Shown piece after piece: positions 18,513-26,226 of a stretch of 64,000 nt of DNA. The notes below the pieces were generated by a model. The model had not been told where the DNA came from. It saw only the letters and a list, made by a program, of their open reading frames with translations, and did not search any database. The stretch lies in the NCBI RefSeq assembly GCF_000155635.1, contig NZ_DS990556.1, positions 2,552,607-2,616,606 on the forward strand, in the 5' to 3' direction. Each line of letters starts with the position of its first letter. Position 1 is the first letter of the stretch. A program made the translations under genes and the position numbers. This DNA is from Cyanobium sp. PCC 7001 (GTDB lineage Bacteria > Cyanobacteriota > Cyanobacteriia > PCC-6307 > Cyanobiaceae).

Positions 18513-19598
18513 ATGAGTCATCACTCGTACTACCTGCCTGGACAAGTCGTTCTTCATATTGGCGCCAATTACGGACACGAAGTCTCCTCGTATGATGCGG
18601 TAGGGCTTCGTGGGTATCATGTCGAAGCCATTCCACAGGTATTTTCGAAGCTCAAGCAGAAGTGTGCAAAGAGCAAGTATCAGGCTTGCGTCTGCGCCTG
18701 TCTATCTGATGCTGTTGGCGAGAAAGTTGTCTTTAATATTGCGGGCAACAACGCTGAGAGCTCCTCGATGCTGCCACTCGGGCGTCATCAGCTTGCCTAT
18801 CCCCATATCCAATACACAGACTCCGTCGAACTGCTGACCGAAACAGTGGACCACCTTCGGTCGACTGGCGTCCTCCCAGAGATGGCTCACCACCTGGTCA
18901 TTGATGTCCAGGGTGCAGAGCTCAAGGTTCTCTCAGGTGCCACTAAGCTATTGCAGTCTGAGGCCTTGCAATCTGTGGTGGTGGAGGCTTCGGCTGAGCC
19001 GCTCTATGAGGGTGGGGCAGCATTTTCAGAAGTCTTCTCTTTACTGACGCGATATGGTTTTTACCTTCGTGAGGCCAAGTTCAATTTCCATGGCTGGTGT
19101 GATGCTTTATTCATGCGGCCTTGGTGGCCGCGTGAGGCGATCCAAATTCAGACATCGGGTACTAACATTGCACCACGGGCCAAGTGCACCCAGAGTTCCA
19201 TTTCTCCTTGGTCATATGGAGCGCAAGAGGCTGCCAATGTGGTGCAAGGTCGACTGAATGGCTCCTATGCGTTTCATACACTCGAAGAGATGCATCCTTG
19301 GCTCACGATGGATCTCCAGCAGGAATATGACATTCATGAGATCTTGGTTTACAATCGTGTCGTTGATGGTAGCGACATTGCCGCAAGAGCTGCTTCGCTT
19401 AGAACATCAATATCCTGCGATGGAGAGCATTGGAATGTGATCCATTTATCCGATCGAGTCTTTGGTGGTATTGACGGCTTCCCCCTGCGTGTAGGGTGTG
19501 ATGGCCTTCGAGCACGTTATGTACGTTTGGATCTTGCCGCATCAAAACCTCAGCCATTGCATCTTGACACGGTTGAGATCTATTCGACCGAAGACTGA
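18513..19598 (+). CDS. FkbM-family methyltransferase with C-terminal discoidin (F5/8 type C) domain
   Basis: 361 residues from the ATG at 18513; the frame is open upstream but without coding character. Residues 1-215 are an FkbM methyltransferase: VVLHIGANYGHEVSSYDAVG (SAM motif), GYHVEAIPQVFSKLK, ESSSMLPLG, HLVIDVQGAELKVLSGA and VVVEASAEPLYEGG. Residues about 225-361 form a discoidin domain: SYAFHTLEEMHPWLTMDLQQ, IHEILVYNRV, LRTSISCDGEHWNVIH and ARYVRLDL. The FHT.E..PW..DL core is shared with the 15083-16486 protein, showing the same module in both. Probably O-methylates a glycan and binds a surface polymer. It ends the AT-rich island. Confidence 0.85.
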   Translation: MSHHSYYLPGQVVLHIGANYGHEVSSYDAVGLRGYHVEAIPQVFSKLKQKCAKSKYQACVCACLSDAVGEKVVFNIAGNNAESSSMLPLGRHQLAYPHIQYTDSVELLTETVDHLRSTGVLPEMAHHLVIDVQGAELKVLSGATKLLQSEALQSVVVEASAEPLYEGGAAFSEVFSLLTRYGFYLREAKFNFHGWCDALFMRPWWPREAIQIQTSGTNIAPRAKCTQSSISPWSYGAQEAANVVQGRLNGSYAFHTLEEMHPWLTMDLQQEYDIHEILVYNRVVDGSDIAARAASLRTSISCDGEHWNVIHLSDRVFGGIDGFPLRVGCDGLRARYVRLDLAASKPQPLHLDTVEIYSTED

Positions 19599-19823
19599 CA
19601 CCCTCCTCTGAGCGCCTTCTCTACTTTGACGCCAGCATTTGATTGCCGGTCTGGCTGCATGACATCTGGTTTCAAGCATCTTGGGGGCTTCCCTGATGAT
19701 AGAGGTGCAATGTTGTCTTCACCTTGCTTTTGTTTATTCCGCTCCTGCTTTCGCAGGTCGCCATTGACCGGCTCATTACCGCTAGTGCCTTGGCTGCTGG
19801 GTGCCTATGTTCTGTAGAGATCT

Positions 19824-22514
19824 GTGAATTCCTATTTTCCTTTTCCTTTAGACTCCTTCCAGCTTGAAGCCTTGGACGCCTTGAGCCAGGGAAGTTCTGT
19901 TGTTGTGAGTGCGCCCACAGGCAGTGGGAAGACGATTATCGGAGAATATGCGATCTACCGTGCCTTGGAGCACGGCCAGAGGGTTTTCTATACAACCCCA
20001 CTCAAGGCGCTTTCCAACCAGAAACTACGCGATTTCCGTCAACAGTTCGGTGCGGAGCGGGTGGGTTTGCTCACCGGTGATCTCAGCCTCAATCGGGAGG
20101 CCCAGGTTGTTGTGATGACCACCGAGATCTTCCGCAATATGCTCTATGCGGAGATCGACAACCCCGATGATGATCCGCTGGCAGATGTCGAGGCCGTGGT
20201 GCTCGATGAGTGCCATTACATGAACGATTCCCAGCGCGGCACTGTCTGGGAAGAATCAATCATCCATTGCCCACCCTCGATTCAGTTGGTGGCCCTATCC
20301 GCCACTGTGGCCAATGCCGGTCAGCTCACTGACTGGATCGACCGGGTTCATGGACCGACCCGGCTGATTTACAGCGATCATAGGCCTGTCCCCCTGGACT
20401 TCAGTTTCTGCAGCGCCAAAGGCCTCCATCCGCTTCTCAATGACGCCGGCACGGACCTCCACCCGAACTGCAAGGTCTGGAGGGCGCCGAAGGGGCACCG
20501 CCGTAAGGGACCGAAAACCCCAAAGCCTCCGCAACCGGAGGCGCCACCCCTGGCCTTTGTGATTGCCCAGCTGGCGGAGCGCGACATGCTCCCGGCCATC
20601 TACTTCATCTTCAGCCGCCGTGGCTGTGACAGGGGAGTGCGTGACCTCGGCAAGGTCTCTCTGGTCAGCGCCGAGGAGCAGGAACGGATCCGGGCCAAGC
20701 TTGAGGCTTTCACGGAGGTTTCATCCGAGGCCGTTCGCGATGGTCACGCCGAGCCACTGTTGAGGGGCATCGCCTCCCATCACGCCGGGGTGCTGCCGGC
20801 CTGGAAGGAGCTGATCGAGGACCTGTTCCAGCAGGGTCTGATCAAGGTGGTGTTCGCCACCGAAACGCTGGCCGCCGGCATCAACATGCCGGCCCGCACC
20901 ACCGTGATTTCGGCCCTCTCCAAGCGCACCGAGCGCGGCCACCGGCCGCTGATGGGCAGCGAGTTTCTCCAGATGGCCGGCAGGGCCGGCCGCCGCGGGC
21001 TTGATTCCCAGGGTTACGTCGTCACCGTGCAGAGCCGCTTCGAGGGAGTGCGCGAGGCGGGCCAGCTGGCGCTGGCACCGGCTGATCCTTTGGCCAGCCA
21101 GTTCACTCCCAGCTACGGCATGGTGCTGAATCTTCTCCAGCGCTATGACCTGCCCAAGGCCAGGGAGCTTGTGGAGCGCAGTTTCGGTCGCTATCTCGCC
21201 ACCCTCGACCTGGCCGAGGATGAGGCCCGCATCCGCGAGCTTCGCGCCCAGCTTGCCTCGCTCGAGGCCGGTGGAGGAGAGGTGCCATGGGAGGAGTTCG
21301 AGGATTACGAGAAGCAGCGCAGTCGCCTCCGTGAGGAGCGGCGCCTGCTGCGCACCCTTCAGCATCAGGCTGAAGAAACGGTCGCTCACGAGCTCACTCT
21401 TGCTCTTCAGTTCGCCAGTGAGGGCACCCTGGTGAGCCTCAAGGCCCCCCAGTTGCGGGGCCGGATCACCCCGGCTGTGATCGTCGAGAAGATCCAGGGC
21501 TCCGGCCAGTTTCCCCTGTTGCTCTGTCTCACCGATGAGAACCTCTGGATCCTGCTCCCCTGCAGTGCGGTGGTGAGTCTGCACGCCGAACTCAGCTGCC
21601 TCCAGGTGCAGCAGCTCGATGTTCCAACCCTGCGCCATCCCGGTGAACTACGCCATGGCGACCAGGCCAGTGGCGGGCTCGCCCTGGCCGTCAGCTCGAT
21701 GGCCCGGCGCCATGACATGGCCACGCCCCAGTACGACCTGGCCGGCGAGGTGCAGCAGCAGGCTCGCCAGGTGCGCCAGTTGGAGGAGGCGCTTGAGCTC
21801 CATCCGGCCCACCGCTGGGGTGATCGCAGGCAGCTCAAGCGCCACCGCCGCCGGATGGACGAGGTGGCGGCCGAACTGGAGGAGCGCCAGCGGCTGCTGC
21901 ATTTCCGCTCCAATCGGCACTGGGACACCTTCATGGCCCTGATCGAGGTGCTCCGCCACTTCGGGGCTCTGGCCGGTGAGGATGGTCTGGAGCCCACCGA
22001 TGTGGGCCGCACCGTAGCGGCGTTGCGCGGTGACAATGAGTTGTGGCTGGGGCTGGCCTTGATGACCGGCCACCTGGACGCCCTGACCCCGGCTGAACTG
22101 GCTTCGGTGCTGGAAGCCATTTCCACCGAGGTCAACCGCCCCGATCTCTGGTGCGCCTGGGCGCCTCCGGCTGCCGTGGAGGAAGCCCTCCATGACCTTC
22201 GCAGCCTGCGTCGGGAGATCGCACGCCAGCAGGACAATGCCGGAGTGGCGTTCCCGATCTGGTGGGAGCCGGAACTCACCGGGCTTGTCCATGCCTGGGC
22301 CTCAGGCACCAGCTGGAGCGAGGTGATGGCCAATACCTCGCTGGATGAGGGAGATGTGGTGAGGGTGATGAGACGCACGGTGGACCTTCTCAGCCAGGTG
22401 CCCTACTGCGAGGCTGTGACACAGCAACTGCGTGATCACGCCCGTCTTGCGCTGAAGAGCATCAACCGTTTTCCGGTCTGTGAACTTGAGGACCTCCTTC
22501 CAACGGAGTCATGA
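19824..22514 (+). CDS. SKI2/ISE2-like DEAD/DEAH-box RNA helicase
   Basis: 896 residues from a GTG at 19824. A superfamily II helicase: motif I APTGSGKT at residues 30-37, TTPLKALSNQK (motif Ia), LLTGD, VVLDECHYMND (motif II, DECH), LSATVAN (motif III), then the second RecA domain with IYFIFSRRGCD, FATETLAAGINMPARTTV and QMAGRAGRRG (motif VI). The C-terminal third corresponds to the DSHCT domain of Ski2/Mtr4 helicases. The cyanobacterial form is the relative of chloroplast ISE2 and is thought to act in RNA metabolism. Its stop lies 4 bp before DUF1997, and the capsule export genes follow with tiny gaps, so they may share transcripts. Confidence 0.92.
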   Translation: MNSYFPFPLDSFQLEALDALSQGSSVVVSAPTGSGKTIIGEYAIYRALEHGQRVFYTTPLKALSNQKLRDFRQQFGAERVGLLTGDLSLNREAQVVVMTTEIFRNMLYAEIDNPDDDPLADVEAVVLDECHYMNDSQRGTVWEESIIHCPPSIQLVALSATVANAGQLTDWIDRVHGPTRLIYSDHRPVPLDFSFCSAKGLHPLLNDAGTDLHPNCKVWRAPKGHRRKGPKTPKPPQPEAPPLAFVIAQLAERDMLPAIYFIFSRRGCDRGVRDLGKVSLVSAEEQERIRAKLEAFTEVSSEAVRDGHAEPLLRGIASHHAGVLPAWKELIEDLFQQGLIKVVFATETLAAGINMPARTTVISALSKRTERGHRPLMGSEFLQMAGRAGRRGLDSQGYVVTVQSRFEGVREAGQLALAPADPLASQFTPSYGMVLNLLQRYDLPKARELVERSFGRYLATLDLAEDEARIRELRAQLASLEAGGGEVPWEEFEDYEKQRSRLREERRLLRTLQHQAEETVAHELTLALQFASEGTLVSLKAPQLRGRITPAVIVEKIQGSGQFPLLLCLTDENLWILLPCSAVVSLHAELSCLQVQQLDVPTLRHPGELRHGDQASGGLALAVSSMARRHDMATPQYDLAGEVQQQARQVRQLEEALELHPAHRWGDRRQLKRHRRRMDEVAAELEERQRLLHFRSNRHWDTFMALIEVLRHFGALAGEDGLEPTDVGRTVAALRGDNELWLGLALMTGHLDALTPAELASVLEAISTEVNRPDLWCAWAPPAAVEEALHDLRSLRREIARQQDNAGVAFPIWWEPELTGLVHAWASGTSWSEVMANTSLDEGDVVRVMRRTVDLLSQVPYCEAVTQQLRDHARLALKSINRFPVCELEDLLPTES

Positions 22515-22518
22515 CTCC

Positions 22519-23049
22519 ATGAGCAGTGGGAGTCTCGAGCTGAGTGAAGGTCTGGCGACGGTGGTCGACCTGCAGCGTTCAGGGGCGCGCCGCTTTGCCA
22601 GCCACCCTGGCCGGGTGCTGGCAGCCCTGCTCAGCCGGGATCGCTTGAGGAAGCTGGGCCCGAGTCGCTTCCGTTACCGCTCACGTCCGGTTGCTGTGGG
22701 GCCCTGGGAGCTTCAGCCTGAGCTTCTCTTTCGTGCGGAGTGGGACGGCACGGCAGTGTCGATCCGGCTAGAGGACTGTCAGCTGCACGGTTTCCCCACT
22801 GGGGCGACCCAGCCTCCGATCCGTTTCGAGATGGACGCGGTGATCCGGCCGACGGAGAGCCAGCTCATGGCGGAGGCCACCACCCGTCTTGTCATCCCCT
22901 CGGGCTCGGCGGCCCGGCTCCTGCCGCGCTCCTTGCTGCGTCTTCTGGGCCAACAGGCTCTGCTGGCCTGTCTGGCCCGGCTGGAAAAGCGTTGCCAGAC
23001 GCGGTTACCATTGGTGGCCCAGGCCTGGATGCAGCGTGGTAGTGACTGA
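22519..23049 (+). CDS. DUF1997 protein
   Basis: 176 residues from the ATG at 22519, four bases after the helicase stop. The sequence (RFRYRSRPVAVGPWELQPEL, FEMDAVIRPTESQLMAEATTRLVIP, RLEKRCQTRLPLVAQAW) matches the cyanobacterial/plastid DUF1997 family of uncharacterised soluble proteins. There is no signal peptide. It sits between the helicase and the KpsT-like gene, with only 4 bp to the latter, which places the capsule exporter genes at the tail of a housekeeping transcription unit. Confidence 0.8.
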   Translation: MSSGSLELSEGLATVVDLQRSGARRFASHPGRVLAALLSRDRLRKLGPSRFRYRSRPVAVGPWELQPELLFRAEWDGTAVSIRLEDCQLHGFPTGATQPPIRFEMDAVIRPTESQLMAEATTRLVIPSGSAARLLPRSLLRLLGQQALLACLARLEKRCQTRLPLVAQAWMQRGSD

Positions 23050-23053
23050 CATC

Positions 23054-23932
23054 ATGGACCCTCGGATCGAGCCGAGGAGCTCCGATGACCTGGATCGCGG
23101 CACGATCTATTTCAAGAATGTCACCAGGCGCGTGTCCTTGGGGGGCACGCGGTCGCTTGCTGCACTTGACGATGTCTCCATCACGATTCCGGCGGGAAGT
23201 CGACTCGCTTTATTCGCCGACGGTATGGAGACAAGCAGGGCTTTCTTGAGCTGTCTTGCAGGCCATGATCCGATCAGCTCCGGCACGTTGCTGGTTGGCG
23301 GATGCTCCTCATGGGTGATTGGCTCTCGCATGCCGCTGATGCCTTCCTTGTCAGGCAGAGACAACGCAGACTTCCTGATCTCGGTGTATGGAGTTTATGA
23401 TGACGATACAAGAGAGCTTGACTTTATTGAGAAGCTTTGTGATCTCGGAGAGCTCTTCGATCAGCCTCTGGAAAAGTATTCCAGCGGCATGAAGGATCGA
23501 TTCAAGCTTGCGCTGTCTCTTGCCTTCCAGTTTGATGTGTATCCGGTGATGCGCTTCGATGGCTGGAACTGCCGATCCGAAGTTCCTTTCATGCAACAAG
23601 TCAAGCGCCTAGTTGATCGCCGCTTGGAGGGCAGGACCCTGATCGCGGAAGCTTCTGGCTCTCAAAGCTTTGCTCGAGACTACTGCACAACAGGAATCGT
23701 CTTCAAAGATGGTCAGATTATTCTCCAGGGAACGCCTGATGAATGCGCCACCCTTGCGAAGGAAGTTCGAGCTGCCAGAAAGGATCGATCGTTGTCCCGA
23801 TCCCTGAGGCAGCATTCCGATGTTGAAGATTCACTTGAAGACACCATGAATGAGCTTCTCGAAGCCAGCCAGCCCAGCACGGGTTCTAATCCTGGCCTCG
23901 AGAATTCTCAGGATCGAAACCTACCTTCCTGA
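23054..23932 (+). CDS. KpsT-like capsule export ATPase with degenerate nucleotide-binding site
   Basis: 292 residues. The whole length aligns by eye to KpsT of ABC-2 capsule exporters: IYFKNVTRR, ALDDVSITIPAGSRLAL, the GRDNADFLISVYG segment, LGELFDQPLEKYSSGMKDRF (signature loop SSGM intact), and CTTGIVFKDGQI. The catalytic parts are lost. The Walker A position (residues 54-62) reads FADGMETSR instead of GRNGAGKST, Walker B Asp-Glu is Met167-Arg168, and the H-loop His is Gly202. It should therefore bind or hydrolyse ATP poorly or not at all. A C-terminal tail of about 60 charged residues (SLEDTMNELLEAS...) is extra. It lies directly upstream of kpsM. Confidence 0.85.
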   Translation: MDPRIEPRSSDDLDRGTIYFKNVTRRVSLGGTRSLAALDDVSITIPAGSRLALFADGMETSRAFLSCLAGHDPISSGTLLVGGCSSWVIGSRMPLMPSLSGRDNADFLISVYGVYDDDTRELDFIEKLCDLGELFDQPLEKYSSGMKDRFKLALSLAFQFDVYPVMRFDGWNCRSEVPFMQQVKRLVDRRLEGRTLIAEASGSQSFARDYCTTGIVFKDGQIILQGTPDECATLAKEVRAARKDRSLSRSLRQHSDVEDSLEDTMNELLEASQPSTGSNPGLENSQDRNLPS

Positions 23933-23950
23933 TCTGACGGCCTTGCATCG

Positions 23951-24742
23951 ATGATCTTTCAGAAACTGCTCCTTCAGGTCAGGATTGTCAACGCCATTGC
24001 CAGGCGCGAGTTGCAGATGCGGGCGGCCAAAGGCCCCATGGGTGTCGCCGGTGTCTTTGTAGAGCCACTATTCTTCATCGCCATCTTCATGTCCTTTCGG
24101 CTGTTCGGCACGCAAGGCAGCCTTCAGCCTGATTACATCAATCCGGTGATGTGGATGGCCATTGGCTTTGTTGGTTTCTTCATGTTCTCGGAAGTGGCAC
24201 TCAAGGCTCTGGGTGGAGTGAAGAAAAGCACCAAGCTCACCTATTACAGCCGAATCCGGCCAATTGACTACCTGCTTGGCTCTGCTGTCCTTGATACCCA
24301 GGTTTTTTCCCTGCTGATCCTTGCCTTTATCCTTGGATCTTTTCTCTATGAATGGAAGCCCATCGTTGAGGAGCCAGGTCTTGCCGTCTTTTACTTCATC
24401 ATGCTCTCGCTCCTCGCGTTTGGAGTGGGTCTGGTTACCTTGATCATTGGCCATCGTCTTCCATTTGTAGCCAGTCTTGCCAGGACTGCCGTAAGGAGGC
24501 TGCTTCTGTTCACGTCCTGCATCTTCTTCTCAATCAGCACAATCCCCAATATCTTCCGCGGTTGGATTCTTTGGAATCCCCTGGCCCACGGAATTGAGTT
24601 ATTGCGCCATTCGTTTAATCATGATTATCCAATTCCGGGGGTCTCTGCTGCATACCTGATCGGATCAACGGTGTTCTTGCTTGGCTTTGGCTTCGTGATT
24701 TATGGCAACAACGAATCTCTGCTTCTCTCCGACGAGGAATGA
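23951..24742 (+). CDS. kpsM: KpsM-like ABC-2 capsule export permease
   Basis: 263 residues with about six membrane helices in the ABC-2 arrangement (VAGVFVEPLFFIAIFMSFRL, WMAIGFVGFFMFSEVALKAL, YLLGSAVLDTQVFSLLILAF, AVFYFIMLSLLAFGVGLVTL, LLLFTSCIFFSISTIP, YLIGSTVFLLGFGFVIYG). The N-terminal ARRELQMRAAKGPMGVAGV corresponds to the amphipathic segment before TM1 in KpsM/BexB. The WNPLAHGIELLRHSFNHDY loop is a family hallmark. It forms the inner-membrane channel for the lipid-linked polysaccharide. 18 bp separate it from the KpsT-like gene, and 92 bp from kpsE. Confidence 0.9.
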   Translation: MIFQKLLLQVRIVNAIARRELQMRAAKGPMGVAGVFVEPLFFIAIFMSFRLFGTQGSLQPDYINPVMWMAIGFVGFFMFSEVALKALGGVKKSTKLTYYSRIRPIDYLLGSAVLDTQVFSLLILAFILGSFLYEWKPIVEEPGLAVFYFIMLSLLAFGVGLVTLIIGHRLPFVASLARTAVRRLLLFTSCIFFSISTIPNIFRGWILWNPLAHGIELLRHSFNHDYPIPGVSAAYLIGSTVFLLGFGFVIYGNNESLLLSDEE

Positions 24743-24834
24743 CTCTTTTGTATGGCTGCGCCCCACTTGCCAGCGCGCCCGTGGGTTGGTTGAATCGGGT
24801 TGGGCGATAGAACGTCCATGATAGGATCGTCCCG

Positions 24835-26220
24835 ATGAAGTCTTCCAACCGCAAGCGCAGTACGCTCGCCTCCGCTTCGGCTCGCCAGCGCCGACATGCT
24901 CGCTATGGTCTGCAGGGTCGGCCTGAAGCCAGTGCGCTTGAGGTGGGGATGATTGCTGGTGGTTTGGCAGGTCGCATCAGCGGTTCGCTCTCGCAGGTGC
25001 TCCGTGCCCTGGGCCTGGCTGAGGACGAGCTTCCCAACGTAGGACCCACTCCCCAAGGCACGGACTCAACCAAGCCAGGCTTGCGTTCCCGCTGGGATGA
25101 TCTCAAAAATCGAGCCAGCAACGCCCCTTACAGACGGTGGCTTGTCCCTGGACCGAAGCGCTTGGCGGCTTTGGTGCTGGTTGCCGGTGTTGCTTACTTC
25201 GGTGTGATTGGCCGTAGCCGTTACCAGGTCACCTCGGATTTCATTGTTCGCTTGCCGCAAGCACCCAACAATGTCACCCCGTCCCTGCTTGGGACCGTGC
25301 TTGCAGGTCCGACAATGCTGGGGTCGTTGGAAGACGGCCGCTTCCTTGCTGTTTATCTGACATCACCCGAGGTGATGCAAAGGGTGTTCCTGCGGTTGGA
25401 GCCGGAGACGACCTACGCCAAAAAGGGTCTTGATCCGTTTGCGGGCATGCCCAAAGATGCCCCATTTGACCAGAAACTTGCTTTTTTCAGGAGGCAAGTC
25501 AGCGTTGTTCCCCAGGATCTGACCGGTGTGATCCAGCTGACGACCACTGGCTTGAACCCCGCAACCGCTTTCGAGCTCAATCGCCTGCTGCTCAACGAGG
25601 CTGAGAACTTTCTTAACACCTCTAATCAGAATATCAGCCGCAATCAGCAAACGTTTGCCGAGCAGGAGCTGGAGAATGCTCGTGAGCGTCTGGCTAAGGC
25701 CCAGCAAGCCTTGGCGGCCTTCAATGACAGTCAGGGCGAGATTAATCCCGAGGCCTCTGCAGAAGCCACGAGTCGTTACATCGCCGGCATGGAGGCCAAA
25801 TTGGTGGATCTTCAGGTTGAGGAGGGCAGGCTACGTCGTCAGTTCTTGGACCCCAACGCCCCTGAGGTTGCCTTTGTCACAGACCAGATCATTGAGTTGA
25901 AGCAGCAGATTGATGAAGAGCGCGCCAAACTGGTAGGGCCAGACGAAAAAAATCTCAACCAAAGGCTCGTCAAGCTCCGTAACCTCCAAACGGAAGTTGG
26001 TTTCGCTGAGGCATCTGTCAAGGCTGCCCAGCTCGCTGCGGACAACAGCAGGCTCGAGAGTCAACGTCAGCTCAAGTTCCTCGTACTGCTCAGTAATCCG
26101 GAGACCCCCTCAGGTCAATCTCTCGATTGGCGCTGGAAAGGCCTTCTTTCGCTCGTGGGTCTGTTGCTGGTGGGCTGGGGTGTCGCCAGTTTCGTCCTTG
26201 GCATTTCCCGACGCCAGTAA
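24835..26220 (+). CDS. kpsE: KpsE-like capsule export inner-membrane (PCP family) protein
   Basis: 461 residues. A membrane helix near residues 108-126 (RLAALVLVAGVAYFGVIG) and a second near the C-terminus (GLLSLVGLLLVGWGVASFVLG) enclose a large periplasmic region with a long coiled coil (AEQELENARERLAKAQQALA ... EEGRLRRQFLDPNAPEVAFV). This is the layout of KpsE/BexC/CtrB, which link the ABC exporter to the outer-membrane KpsD/Wza channel. The DPNAPEVAFVTDQI segment is typical. Unlike E. coli KpsE (about 380 aa), there is a basic, Ser/Gly-rich cytoplasmic extension of about 105 residues. Confidence 0.88.
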   Translation: MKSSNRKRSTLASASARQRRHARYGLQGRPEASALEVGMIAGGLAGRISGSLSQVLRALGLAEDELPNVGPTPQGTDSTKPGLRSRWDDLKNRASNAPYRRWLVPGPKRLAALVLVAGVAYFGVIGRSRYQVTSDFIVRLPQAPNNVTPSLLGTVLAGPTMLGSLEDGRFLAVYLTSPEVMQRVFLRLEPETTYAKKGLDPFAGMPKDAPFDQKLAFFRRQVSVVPQDLTGVIQLTTTGLNPATAFELNRLLLNEAENFLNTSNQNISRNQQTFAEQELENARERLAKAQQALAAFNDSQGEINPEASAEATSRYIAGMEAKLVDLQVEEGRLRRQFLDPNAPEVAFVTDQIIELKQQIDEERAKLVGPDEKNLNQRLVKLRNLQTEVGFAEASVKAAQLAADNSRLESQRQLKFLVLLSNPETPSGQSLDWRWKGLLSLVGLLLVGWGVASFVLGISRRQ

Positions 26221-26226
26221 CGATTC

